DNA of 64,000 nt from Halothece sp. PCC 7418 (GTDB taxonomy: Bacteria > Cyanobacteriota > Cyanobacteriia > Cyanobacteriales > Rubidibacteraceae). Under the pieces are notes generated by a model. It did not search any database. It saw only the letters and a list, made by a program, of their open reading frames with translations, and was not told where the DNA came from. Position 1 is the first letter of the stretch. Every line of letters starts with the position of its first letter. Both the position numbers and the translations under genes were made by a program. Of the stretch, positions 27,439-36,526 are shown piece after piece. The stretch is taken from positions 3,720,001 to 3,784,000 of the forward strand of contig NC_019779.1 in assembly GCF_000317635.1 (NCBI RefSeq), given 5' to 3'.

Positions 27439-28365
27439 CTAAGCGAGTCCTAGTTTGGAGGCTTGCTCTTCAACAGCTTGAATTCCTTCCTGAATCGGAT
27501 CGACATACTCCCATAACTCGTCAATGAGAGGTTCAACAAGCTGGCGAGTCCCTGAGGATTCTTCTTTGGAGTCAGTAATGGTAGCGGTCATTTCATCAAC
27601 GGAATCAGTCACTTGTTTAAGCCCATCATCAATGACTTCTTGCAATTCTTGCTCAATTTTGGCTTGAGCTTCATCCATCATGCCGTTCACACCGCCATAC
27701 ATCGACCCTAAGACTGCATCTAAATTATTGGTGAAGTTTTCGGAAATATTGCGAAACTCAGATGCCATCGTCTCAACTTTACTTGCAACTTCCTGTTGAT
27801 TGTTATTCACTTCATTGCTGAAGTTATCAACTTCTTCGCCCATCGTATTTTTGGCAGAGTCCAGTTTTTCGCGAAGCGCGTCAATTTTTTCTAGCGTTCC
27901 CTCCATGGCGGATGTCAGTTTTTCTTGATTAGAGTCTAGAGACTCACGAGCGTTCTCAAAAGTGTTACGGGTTTCCTCTTCAGCAGAATCTGTCTTGCTC
28001 CGACCATCTTGGATTTTGCCTTGCAACTGACTAAACCGAGATTGAGTATCTTCCACCTGAGAGCCCAATTTATCTTGAGCTTCTTCGAGAAATGTCGTTA
28101 AGTTAGAAGCACTGTCTTCAAATTCAGCAATTCCCGATTCTAAATCGGATTGACGGGTTGAGGTTTCCTCCCGCATTTCGTTGAGTGCGTTTTGCACCTG
28201 TTCTAAGATTTCCGTTACTTGCTCTTGTTTGCCTTTTGCATTATCCATTAAGGTTTGCGCTTGTTGTTCCACCGCTTCGGATTCAGTAATAATTGTTTCT
28301 AGGCGAGTGGGAAACTCAGTTACCATCATCGAGAGTCTATCTAAAGCATCTGCTAAACCAGGCAT
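27439..28365 (-). CDS. Acidic coiled-coil protein B
   Basis: 308 residues, no Cys; prolines only near the ends (MPGLAD, FPTRL, LVEPLIDEL, VDPIQEG). The core of about 230 residues is continuous heptad-rich helix (QVTEILEQVQNALNEM, LDSNQEKLTSAMEG). The C-terminal end is more hydrophobic. It has its own AGGAGA site just upstream of the ATG. It matches its neighbours in length, composition and architecture more than in exact sequence, so homology is likely but would need profile comparison. Unknown function. Confidence 0.8.
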   Translation of the reverse strand: MPGLADALDRLSMMVTEFPTRLETIITESEAVEQQAQTLMDNAKGKQEQVTEILEQVQNALNEMREETSTRQSDLESGIAEFEDSASNLTTFLEEAQDKLGSQVEDTQSRFSQLQGKIQDGRSKTDSAEEETRNTFENARESLDSNQEKLTSAMEGTLEKIDALREKLDSAKNTMGEEVDNFSNEVNNNQQEVASKVETMASEFRNISENFTNNLDAVLGSMYGGVNGMMDEAQAKIEQELQEVIDDGLKQVTDSVDEMTATITDSKEESSGTRQLVEPLIDELWEYVDPIQEGIQAVEEQASKLGLA

Positions 28366-28423
28366 TGTTTTTCTCCTAATATTAATGTGATTATGGGTGT
28401 TCAGTGTGGGTTAGAGGTTAGAT

Positions 28424-29416
28424 TTAGAAACCAACGAACTCTAACAGTTCATTCATGGCAGTAATGAGGGCTTTTGCTGCTGCCAATTGCGGGAGAATCG
28501 GCGAAATTGCGCCAGTGACGCTGGTGCCAGTGGTCATTAAGGTAATATTTTCTGTAACTTCAGTTGCCATACTCTTCACAACATCATCAATGGCTTCTTG
28601 AAAAGTCTCTTTCATTTGTTCAGTGACTTCATCACGGGTATAGTTTTGAGTATTTTCGAGGATTTCAGTTAAGCGATCCTTGAGTTGGTCTCCGAGATCG
28701 GAAGTATCATCGCCAAAGGAGTTCATGCTGTCTTCAAAGTTAGTGACGGTTTCTTCAAAGGTAGAAGTAATCTCACTTAATTTGTTATCCGTCAAATCAG
28801 AACTAAAATCAGAGAGTAAGGATTCTAAAGTCGCTTTGAGGCTATCGCCAATTTCATTGGAAGTCTCATCAAAGTCGTTTTCTGAATCCGACTGAGCACT
28901 TTCCATATTTTGTTGGTGGTTGCCAACTTTTTCCTCATAATTGGAGAAAGAATTCTCAGTTTCTTCGCGGGTATCCGATAAGTTATCTTCTAAGGTGGAA
29001 ATGGCTTCTGTGAGTTCACTAAAGGTCTGAGTTAACTCCTCATAGGTACTGTCTAAATCAGACTGACGGGAATCAGCTTCGGACTCAAAGTTGGTTTCTG
29101 AGTCTTCAATGGATTGATCTGCTTCATCGAGCTTCCCTTGCAGTTCTTCTAGAGCTTCCTGTAGGGCTTGCATAGCCTCAATGGTTTCGGTGCGCGACCC
29201 TTCAAACTCATTTCTTGTCGTTTCTAAGAGTTGAGCGGTTTCTTCTAATTCGGTTTCGACTTCTTGTTGTGCTTGTTCGAGTTGGTCACCGGTGCTACCT
29301 AATTGTTGTTGAAGACCAGCCATTGTTTCAGCAGCAACATTTAAGTTGCCTTGAAGAGTCACTAATTTCTCAGTTGCCTCTTCAACATTCATTCCTAATT
29401 CTGCAACGTCTGCCAT
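28424..29416 (-). CDS. Acidic coiled-coil protein C with hydrophobic C-terminal segment
   Basis: 330 residues, no Cys. Residues 10-270 are a Pro-free, Glu/Ser/Thr-rich coiled coil (LEEAQ-like heptads, ETFQEAIDDVVKSM at the end). The last 45 residues are unlike the others: MTTGTSVTGAISPILPQLAAAKALITAMNEL is apolar enough to be an amphipathic or membrane-associated helix pair. Start supported by AGGAG. It lies between coiled-coil proteins B and D with gaps of 58 and 40 bp. Confidence 0.8.
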   Translation of the reverse strand: MADVAELGMNVEEATEKLVTLQGNLNVAAETMAGLQQQLGSTGDQLEQAQQEVETELEETAQLLETTRNEFEGSRTETIEAMQALQEALEELQGKLDEADQSIEDSETNFESEADSRQSDLDSTYEELTQTFSELTEAISTLEDNLSDTREETENSFSNYEEKVGNHQQNMESAQSDSENDFDETSNEIGDSLKATLESLLSDFSSDLTDNKLSEITSTFEETVTNFEDSMNSFGDDTSDLGDQLKDRLTEILENTQNYTRDEVTEQMKETFQEAIDDVVKSMATEVTENITLMTTGTSVTGAISPILPQLAAAKALITAMNELLEFVGF

Positions 29417-29456
29417 GATTTTTTGCTCCTATTGTGTTATTTGGTGAACTGAAAAA

Positions 29457-30347
29457 TTAGAGAACTTTATCAATTGCCTCAAGGACAGGTTTCACTTCTT
29501 CAATGAGATCTGTGACTTCCCCTACACTGTCAACAATCTCACCAATTTCCCCGTCGAGTAATTCTGAGGATTCGCCTCCTGCGCGATCGACAACATCTAA
29601 GGCTTCGCTAACCCCGTCGGAAGAACTGGTGAGTTGCTCAATGAAATCTTCAGCAAACTTACTGGTCAAAGCAGTAATAATTTCATTGGTTGAGTTGTCA
29701 GCGTTCGTTTCAAGGACTTGTTGCTGATTCTTGCTTTCATCAGAAACGGTTGAGAAGTCGTCCGATAAGCTCTCCATTTTTTCTTTCAACTCTTCTTCGA
29801 GAGCGGTGAACTGCTCTAAGAGGTTGTCTTTTTTCTCGGAAAAGCTCTCAGAAAGAGAATCAACGCCACTTTTGAAGTTATCGAGATTGCTTTTTGCTGT
29901 TTCCCGATGATTGTCCATCTCTTCGCCTGTTTCTTCAAGATGTTGGGAATATTGATCAAAGTCAGAGCGGGTGGACTCTGCTTGCTCATCTAACTCACCT
30001 TGAATTTCCTCTTTACGATCGCGCACATTTTGAAGTTTAGTTTTGAAATTATTCAGTTCTTCTTCAACTTTGCTACTAATGTCTTCGATTCGTTGCTGAA
30101 ACTCCTCTAGACCACTATTCGATTGTTCTAACTCAGCTTCAAATTCTTCCTCAGCCGTTTCCAGTTCTTCTAAAATTGCTTCCCAGTTCTCATGGGCTTC
30201 TTGACCGGCGTTACTGAGGGTTTCCACCAAGTTATTGGTAAACTCGACAATTTGATCAACTTCATCCAGTGCATTGGTCCCGTCTAAGAGCAGGGCTTGG
30301 GATTGTTGGTCACATTGGTCAATTAAAACGTCAATACTTTCAGCCAT
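29457..30347 (-). CDS. Acidic coiled-coil protein D (first of four)
   Basis: 296 residues from ATG 30347 (MAESIDVLID), preceded by GAGAGGAAC; a TTG 18 bp upstream is in frame but less likely. One Cys near residue 12 and a single Pro near the C-terminus; the rest is heptad-rich, Glu/Asp/Ser/Asn-rich helix (NWEAILEELETAEEEFE, FTALEEELKEKMESL). The C-terminus (GEIGEIVDSVGEVTDLIEEV) is less polar. It is the promoter-proximal member of the coiled-coil set, 207 bp downstream of the FHA/dynamin-like gene. Unknown function. Confidence 0.8.
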   Translation of the reverse strand: MAESIDVLIDQCDQQSQALLLDGTNALDEVDQIVEFTNNLVETLSNAGQEAHENWEAILEELETAEEEFEAELEQSNSGLEEFQQRIEDISSKVEEELNNFKTKLQNVRDRKEEIQGELDEQAESTRSDFDQYSQHLEETGEEMDNHRETAKSNLDNFKSGVDSLSESFSEKKDNLLEQFTALEEELKEKMESLSDDFSTVSDESKNQQQVLETNADNSTNEIITALTSKFAEDFIEQLTSSSDGVSEALDVVDRAGGESSELLDGEIGEIVDSVGEVTDLIEEVKPVLEAIDKVL

Positions 30348-30554
30348 GTTATTTGTTCCTCTCAATGCTGTTATCTAATTATTGGTCTCTTTGCAGAGGG
30401 AGTATGCACTTTTCTCAAAAATTTAGTGAAACTTTTTTTGGTGATCAGTTCTTGTCCTGATCTGCTTGGGCTGCACAGACTGTATCACAGCCAATTCACA
30501 CTAAAGCTGCACCTCTTTGGAAAAGGGGAGAGTAACAAAAACAAACAGGCAAAA

Positions 30555-32733
30555 TTAGGAATGAAGGGCTTTGGTTAACTTGAGATATAGTTCCTTTTGT
30601 TTTTTGAGCTCACTCTGCTGAGCTCGCAATTTGTCAACTTGAGCTTTATATTGAGTTTGCTGATTTTCTTGATCTAGAGTTTTTTCCTCGTAGATCTCGT
30701 TGACCGCCTTTAACGCATCTCGGAAAGATCGTTCTTCTTCTTCTAACTCCAAGCTCAACTCTTGGAAAATTTTATCTAAAAGGCTTTTCAGCAACGATTG
30801 ATAATAACCAGCTAACTTTTCCTTAAGTTTATCGGTTGTTTCTTCAATTTTGAGTTTCTGCTCTCGGTTATACTGATTAAAGAAAAATAAATAAACCGCA
30901 GCAATCACAATTCCAAACAAGGGCGGGAAAGCAGCAAAGTAATTGGCAATGAAGGCAAAAATCTGTTTTCGTCCTGCTGTTAGATTCATGAAGGCTAATC
31001 CCATGGTTAGCATCATCATGATTTGCATCAAGTTACTTCTGAGTTGTTTCATGATGTAACTTGCGAACGAAACTTGATTATAGTGGCTGTCACACTCATG
31101 CTGCATAAACGATCCCATCAAAATATTTTCAATATCAATGGCGGGAGGAGATGGAAAGGGAGATTCTGGTAAGAGATTGGGGACAAGGTTGAGTTTGTGA
31201 TGGGAGCGATGATGTAATCCTTTTAATCCGCCATTTCCGTAGTTGTTGAGGATTTTTTTCCCATTCCGCATAAGCCCAATTTCTTAGCTCGCGACAAATA
31301 AATTTCAGTAATTTCTGGTTAATGTCTCGACTGTCTGCTGATTCGGGAGTGCTGAGTTGGATATAGCACATTCCTTCTTTCTTCAAAACAATCGAATCGA
31401 GGGATTGCACCATGGTGTGAAGCTGGTAACTCACACTGTCTTTATGAGGAAGGAAGAGTAACTGTTCTTTGGAGCGTGTAAAATCAACTTTGACTTGCTT
31501 AAAGAAGCGATCTTTATCTTCGTTGACTTCAGCAAAGACTTTTTTCGCAGTTTCTTTTAAGTTAATAGGACCGATTGATTCTAAGTTAGATTGTGCTTGG
31601 TTTAGCTGGTTTTCTAGTTGTTCTTCTTCCTGAGAAAGGGCTTCATCAATGGGGTCTAATAAAGGAAGTGTTAGTCTTGATAAACGCTCAGCAAGGATAT
31701 TTTCGGGTTGGCGTTTAACGAGATTTTCTAAGGACTTAAAAAAATTAGTTTGTATCTTTTTTAAGGATTTAGGTAACTGATCCAGATCGGGGAGGTCTTG
31801 ATCGGTCAAAACTTGCAGACAAACAGTAATCAGGTCAAAGTCTTTCTGTAAGGTCTGTTTGTCCAGCCAATCTTGTAATTTGTTTAAGTAGTCAGAGGAT
31901 AATTTTTCTGTTTCTGGATCATCTGGTGAGGGAATATCAGCAACAATTAGTTGTTTGTGAATGAGGGTACTATCCAGTTTTTGCAGAAAATTCTCTTCCT
32001 CTGAGGTGAGGGGTTGACGAGAATTAACCACCATGACTAAAAAATCACAGTTGATACAGTCCCAGTAAAGGGGAGAGGAACTGTAGTCAGGAACTTCAAA
32101 ATAACTATCAAAGGAAAATTCTGCGATTTGAGGCTTGGATTCTGGGAAGCCTAAGTGAATTTTATCTCCAGAATCAACTTGTTGAGAACCTTTGATTTGT
32201 TGACCATTAATAAATGTACCATTGCGACTATTTAAGTCACATAATTCCCAGATGCCATCCCCATCTTTTTCGCCAACAAAGCGGATGGTTGCGTGTTGCT
32301 GAGAAATGCCTCGGTAATGGCTAGCTGGCAGCGCGATCGCGCAAGTTTCATCTCTGCCAATGTGATAATCTTGATTCGGAAATAATTCATACCGTCGCCA
32401 ACTTTCTGTTCCCCCTTCTGTCAAATATTGACGTAAACTTAAATAACCTTTATGTTCAGATTCAATGCGCTGCGGGACATCTGGCAAATGGCTATAGTTA
32501 ATTTGACAAGCCCCAGTCAAGGTTTGATTACTACTAATGATGTTATATAACAGTTCCGCTAAAATCGAATCTTGGCTCACAATTTGCAGGCTCACTTGTT
32601 TCTGACTCAGATCTTGTTGAATCTGAGTTAACTCTTTAACCAGACTGTCTAGCTGCTCATTTAAGCCCGCTTTTTCTAGAAACGTTTGGAGTTGGCTAAG
32701 GGTTTGTTCGACTTTATCTGCTTTAGATGCCAT
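30555..32733 (-). pseudogene. FHA protein with degenerate dynamin-like GTPase and membrane helices, split by a frameshift
   Basis: From ATG 32733 (MASKADKVEQ) the product has a G1-like strand without a P-loop (VSLQIVSQDSILAELL, 47-62), an inserted FHA domain (113-196: GR, SQQH, SRNGT), then a G-domain-like part (CDFLVMVVNSRQPLTSEEENFL) and helices. At residue about 492 a 7-A run (31253-31259 on the complement) ends the sensible frame. With one A fewer it continues WEKILNNYGNGGLKG into the downstream frame, which holds two membrane helices near 30880-31040 and a C-terminal coiled coil. The joined protein would be about 725 aa with bacterial-dynamin-like layout. The two parts could instead be separate overlapping genes (31135-32733; 30555-31271). 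Confidence 0.65.
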
Positions 32734-32770
32734 CTTAGATTAAATTGAGAAAGGTTTGCTACAGATTAAT

Positions 32771-32779
32771 GGGGGGGGG
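32771..32779. repeat. G9 homopolymer in the divergent promoter region
   Basis: Nine consecutive Gs lie 38 bp upstream of the FHA/dynamin-like start codon, on the transcript side as C9. A TTAACA and a TAATCT flank it on the minus strand, so tract length could alter promoter spacing; this is speculative. Confidence 0.7.
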
Positions 32780-32798
32780 TTTGTTAATTAGCAATTAA

Positions 32799-32825
32799 TA
32801 TAGCGTTTCTGATGCGGTTGAGGTT
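32799..32825 (-). repeat. Diverged copy of the 28-bp dispersed repeat
   Basis: Read on the minus strand it begins ACCTCAACC and ends AAACGCTATA, as do the copies at 167-194 and 54319-54346, with a different central 5-7 bases. Probably the end of a lost mobile element or a small dispersed repeat. Confidence 0.55.
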
Positions 32826-32914
32826 CAAAGTGATTCGGTGGGATCTGTGGTTTGGGATTGTCTAAGAATCCGTTAAGATAAGAATTCGACTAGACAGACA
32901 AGGAGCAAGACGTA

Positions 32915-34345
32915 GTGGCTGAATTTGATTATGATCTAATTATTCTCGGTGCAGGAGTCGGCGGACATGGCGCAGCCCTTCATGCCGTCAAACGTGGACT
33001 CAAAACTGCAATTATTGAAGCCAAAGATATGGGCGGAACTTGTGTCAATCGCGGTTGTGTTCCTTCTAAAGCGTTACTCGCAGCATCAGGACGAGTCCGA
33101 GAATTACAAGATTCCCATCACTTAGAAAGTTTAGGGATTAATGTTGGGAACGTCAACTTCGATCGCGCGACGATTGCTAATCATGCCCAAAACCTTGTGG
33201 AAAAGATCCGGGGCGATATGAGTAACAGCCTTGATCGCCTCAAGGTGGATACAATTAACGGTTGGGGAAAAGTGGTCGCGCCACAAAAAGTGAGCATTCT
33301 GACAGAAGAAGGGGAAAAAACCATCACTGGCGAGAATATCATCCTCTCTCCTGGTTCTACGCCATTTGTTCCCCCTGGCATTCAAATTGATGGCAAAACG
33401 GTTTACACGAGTGATGACGCGCTGAAATTAAACTGGATTCCCGATTGGATCGCGATTATTGGTAGCGGTTACATTGGTTTAGAATTTTCCGATATTTATT
33501 CCGCCCTTGGGTCTGAGATTACCATGATTGAAGCGTTAGATAATCTCATGCCTGGTTTTGATCGCGATATTGCTAAAATTGCAGAACGAGTTTTAATCAA
33601 ACCCCGCGATATTGAAACTCACACGGCTACTCTCGCCAAAAGCGTCAAACCCGGTTCTCCTGTAGTGATTGAACTCGCAGATGCGAAAACAAAAGAAGTG
33701 AAAGAGGTTTTAGAAGTGGATGCAGCGTTAGTTGCGACAGGGCGCATTCCCGCCACAAAAAACATTGGGTTAGATAATATTGGCGTAGAAACCGATCGCC
33801 GTGGTTTTATTCCCACGAATGATCATTTACAAGTCACTGTCAACGGTGACCCCATTCCTAACTTATGGGCGATTGGCGATGCGACGGGTAAAATGATGTT
33901 AGCTCATACCGCTTCCGCACAAGGGATTTCGGCGGTAGAAAATATCTGTGGCGATGACCATGTCGTGAATTACCGCGCGATTCCAGCAGCAGCCTTTACC
34001 CATCCCGAAATTAGTTATGTTGGCTTAACTGAAGATGCAGCCAAAGAACTTGGAAAGGAAGAAGGGTTTAAAGTGAAATCGGTTCGTACCTATTTCAAAG
34101 CGAATTCTAAAGCCCTCGCGGAAGGGGAAGAAGATGGCGTGGCAAAAATTATTTATCGTCAAGATACGGGAGAATTATTAGGAGCGCATATTATCGGAAT
34201 GCACGCTTCTGATCTGATTCAAGAAGCAGCCAACGCGATCGCGCAAGGTCAACCGGTACAAAATTTAGCCTTTAATGTCCATACCCATCCCACCTTATCT
34301 GAAGTGTTAGATGAAGCCTTCAAACGGGCAGAAGTTAAGGCTTAA
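32915..34345 (+). CDS. lpdA: Dihydrolipoyl dehydrogenase (E3)
   Basis: E3 reoxidises dihydrolipoamide in pyruvate dehydrogenase and glycine cleavage complexes. The 476-residue protein has the FAD site ([16 protein letters not shown]), the redox disulfide in [13 protein letters not shown] (about residues 43-55), the NAD site ([16 protein letters not shown]), the second FAD motif (LWAIGDATG) and the catalytic HTHPTLSE near the C-terminus. The start is GTG at 32915 behind AGGAG at 32900-32904. It is divergent from the FHA/dynamin-like gene. Confidence 0.96.
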   Translation: MAEFDYDLIILGAGVGGHGAALHAVKRGLKTAIIEAKDMGGTCVNRGCVPSKALLAASGRVRELQDSHHLESLGINVGNVNFDRATIANHAQNLVEKIRGDMSNSLDRLKVDTINGWGKVVAPQKVSILTEEGEKTITGENIILSPGSTPFVPPGIQIDGKTVYTSDDALKLNWIPDWIAIIGSGYIGLEFSDIYSALGSEITMIEALDNLMPGFDRDIAKIAERVLIKPRDIETHTATLAKSVKPGSPVVIELADAKTKEVKEVLEVDAALVATGRIPATKNIGLDNIGVETDRRGFIPTNDHLQVTVNGDPIPNLWAIGDATGKMMLAHTASAQGISAVENICGDDHVVNYRAIPAAAFTHPEISYVGLTEDAAKELGKEEGFKVKSVRTYFKANSKALAEGEEDGVAKIIYRQDTGELLGAHIIGMHASDLIQEAANAIAQGQPVQNLAFNVHTHPTLSEVLDEAFKRAEVKA

Positions 34346-34377
34346 TGATTGGTGGTTCTTTTTTCGCAGAAACTCAT

Positions 34378-34399
34378 GCTAGTCTAGTCTTAGACTAGC
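34378..34399. promoter_or_regulatory. Perfect 9-bp palindrome, probable autoregulatory operator of the toxin-antitoxin pair
   Basis: GCTAGTCTA (34378-34386), spacer GTCT, TAGACTAGC (34391-34399). It ends 23 bp upstream of the antitoxin start, where type II antitoxins usually bind their own promoter. Confidence 0.65.
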
Positions 34400-34422
34400 C
34401 TAATTTTGAGCTAAACACAATT

Positions 34423-34665
34423 ATGAAAACAATTGGTGCTTATGAGGCAAAAACTCATTTGCCAAAGCTATTAGATGAAGTTGCTGCGGGAGAACAAATC
34501 ACAATTACAAAACATGGACATCCTATAGCAATGTTAACGCCTCTTCCTAACAAGAAATCTGCTGATGTTTCTAGTACCATTCAGGCTTTACGGGCTTTGC
34601 GTCAGGAAATGAGTTTGGGAGGATTATCAGTACGAGAAATGATTGAAGAAGGGAGACGGTTTTGA
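34423..34665 (+). CDS. Type II antitoxin, Phd/YefM family
   Basis: An 80-residue protein opening MKTIGAYEAKTHLPKLLDEVAAGE, the standard N-terminal DNA-binding fold of Phd/YefM antitoxins, with ITKHGHPIAMLTPL following. The C-terminal part (VREMIEEGRRF) would wrap around and neutralise the toxin. Its TGA overlaps the TTG start of the PIN-domain gene, so the two are translationally coupled. The palindrome at 34378-34399 is the likely operator. Confidence 0.93.
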   Translation: MKTIGAYEAKTHLPKLLDEVAAGEQITITKHGHPIAMLTPLPNKKSADVSSTIQALRALRQEMSLGGLSVREMIEEGRRF

Positions 34666-35078
34666 CAGGGTTTATTTTAGATTGTTCAGTTGCAATCAGT
34701 TGGTGTTTTGAAGATGAAAGTGATCCCTATGCTGAGCGCGTACTTGACTCTTTACTAGAAACCAGTGCCATTGTCCCTCAGTTATGGACATTAGAAGTGA
34801 CTAATGTTCTTTTAGTAGGAGAACGTCGTTCTCGTCAAACTTTTGCACAAACGGAACGAGCAGTCGCCTTATTAGAATCTCTCCCAATTGTGATTGATGA
34901 TCAAACTGTAATACGTGCAATGGGACATATTCTTTCTCTTGGGAGAATGCAATCTCTTTCTACGTATGATGCTTCTTATTTAGAACTTGCAATTCGTGAA
35001 GGACTGCCTTTGGCAACCCTTGATCGGAAGTTAGCTCAAGCTGCTAATAACTGCGGTGTTTCTCTATATTTAACTTAA
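34662..35078 (+). CDS. PIN-domain toxin (VapC-like ribonuclease)
   Basis: A 138-residue PIN-domain protein, a predicted Mg-dependent RNase that inhibits translation when free. Acidic residues sit in the expected places: LDCSVAISW (Asp near residue 7), TLEVTNVLL (Glu), LSTYDASYLELA (Asp) and LATLDRKL (Asp). The start is TTG at 34662 inside the TTGA overlap with the antitoxin stop. Its target RNA cannot be deduced. Confidence 0.92.
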   Translation: MTGFILDCSVAISWCFEDESDPYAERVLDSLLETSAIVPQLWTLEVTNVLLVGERRSRQTFAQTERAVALLESLPIVIDDQTVIRAMGHILSLGRMQSLSTYDASYLELAIREGLPLATLDRKLAQAANNCGVSLYLT

Positions 35079-35129
35079 TTAATTACTAATTCTAATTAAT
35101 TTTTTAATTCTGAAAAATTTTGATTGACC

Positions 35130-36017
35130 ATGAAAATTAGAAGACGACCTCCTAATCCTGCTGTTAATGTTGATACGGTGCGCTATCAAGTGGCGTTTCC
35201 CAATGATGAACCGCAAAATATTTTAGAAAAAATTGTTTGGCAAAAAGAGAAAGAAGTGGATCGCCAACGGGAAAAGTTGCCATTTCTTCAGTTAGGAAAA
35301 CAAGTGAAAGATAATGCTCCCCCAATACGGGATTTTTTAGGGGCTTTGCACAATGGAAAACTGAATCCAGCATTAATTGCAGAAGTCAAAAAAGCCTCTC
35401 CCAGTAAAGGGGTGATCCGAGAAGATTTTGATCCAGTTGCCCTGGCGAAAACTTATGAAGAAGCAGGGGCAAGCTGCTTATCTGTTTTAACCGATGTGGA
35501 GTTTTTTCAGGGCAGTTTTGAAAATTTAGGGTTAGCTAGAAATGCAGTTAATCTTCCCCTTTTATGTAAGGAATTTATTATTTATCCTTATCAAATTTAT
35601 CAAGCGCGGTTAGTGGGTGCGGATGCGATTCTATTAATTGTTGCGATCTTAAATGATCAGGATTTAAACTATTTTGTCAAGATTGTTAATAGTTTGGGCA
35701 TGACTCCTTTAGTAGAAGTGCATACTTTAGAAGAACTCGATCGCGCTCTCAATATTGATGGCATTCGTCTCATTGGGATTAATAACCGTAACTTAGAGGA
35801 TTTCTCTGTGAATGTCCAAACAACAGCCGATTTAATCGCTCAACGCCAAGAACAATTCGATCAAAAAGAGATTACCATAGTCAGTGAGTCGGGATTGCAT
35901 ACGCCTGCGGATCTGAAAGTGGTACAAGAAGCTGGAGCAAATGCGGTCTTAATTGGAGAATCACTCTTAGTGCAACCAGATCCCAAACGCGCGATCGAAT
36001 CTTTGTATAATAGGTAG
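35130..36017 (+). CDS. trpC: Indole-3-glycerol phosphate synthase
   Basis: This enzyme closes the indole ring in tryptophan synthesis. The 295-residue TIM-barrel has [14 protein letters not shown] (catalytic Lys), [49 protein letters not shown] and a phosphate-binding [17 protein letters not shown] end. The N-terminal 50 residues ([12 protein letters not shown] and [13 protein letters not shown]) are typical of cyanobacterial TrpC. The ATG at 35130 is preferred over an in-frame TTG 6 bp upstream. No other trp gene is adjacent. Confidence 0.96.
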   Translation: MKIRRRPPNPAVNVDTVRYQVAFPNDEPQNILEKIVWQKEKEVDRQREKLPFLQLGKQVKDNAPPIRDFLGALHNGKLNPALIAEVKKASPSKGVIREDFDPVALAKTYEEAGASCLSVLTDVEFFQGSFENLGLARNAVNLPLLCKEFIIYPYQIYQARLVGADAILLIVAILNDQDLNYFVKIVNSLGMTPLVEVHTLEELDRALNIDGIRLIGINNRNLEDFSVNVQTTADLIAQRQEQFDQKEITIVSESGLHTPADLKVVQEAGANAVLIGESLLVQPDPKRAIESLYNR

Positions 36018-36080
36018 CACAATGATTTAAATGCCCTTCATCGGTTAATTCCCTGTTGGCGCACCTCCTCGCAAATATTT

Positions 36081-36338
36081 ATGGAACCGTTACCTCTTCC
36101 CTCCCACGTCCATTACGAGTTACTCTTGCAACTCCTCGAACGACAAACCATCACTGCAACTTACACCAACCCGACTTTACGAGAACAAACGCGACAACTG
36201 ATTATCACCTTACGCAAAGCACTCGCCCAACAAAAACAAATTGAAGCTCTATGTGAGCAAAGCAATTATCCTGTGGATTACCGTTGGTCATTGAATCGAG
36301 ATCCGCAACGAGTGGAATCTTTTAGCTCTGAGCAGTAA
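36081..36338 (+). CDS. Small conserved cyanobacterial protein (DUF5340-like)
   Basis: An 85-residue soluble protein opening MEPLPLPSHVHYELLLQLLERQT with LIITLRKALAQQKQIE in the middle. This resembles the DUF5340 family, found only in cyanobacteria and of unknown role. It is helical and lacks a signal peptide. It lies 63 bp after trpC on the same strand and could be part of the same transcript. Confidence 0.65.
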   Translation: MEPLPLPSHVHYELLLQLLERQTITATYTNPTLREQTRQLIITLRKALAQQKQIEALCEQSNYPVDYRWSLNRDPQRVESFSSEQ

Positions 36339-36378
36339 GGTGAGATAATATAACCCGCTAACTCCGACCGCCTTGCGC

Positions 36379-36392
36379 GTAGCGAAAGCTAC
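36379..36392. other. Small GNRA-loop hairpin in the aminotransferase leader region
   Basis: GTAGC, GAAA, GCTAC form a 5-bp stem with a GNRA tetraloop, 135 bp upstream of the aminotransferase start. The surrounding 188 bp (36339-36526) otherwise hold only the ribosome-binding site AAGGAG at 36516-36521. A 50-codon stretch without ATG is also open here, and may be a gene remnant. Confidence 0.35.
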
Positions 36393-36526
36393 TGTCGCAG
36401 ACATCGTGTTGTCATCAACAGTTAACGAAGCCTCAGAGAAACCGAAAATATCTAAGGTGGAAACAGTTGCTTTGAAAGATAATGGGAGGGGACTTTGCAC
36501 CGATTACTAGATACAAAGGAGATGCT

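Noticed and set aside
30440-30470. GATCAG-loop-CTGATC hairpin as terminator between the FHA gene and coiled-coil gene D
   Set aside because: No T-run follows the hairpin in the direction of transcription (the run lies on the wrong side), so it was not called a terminator.
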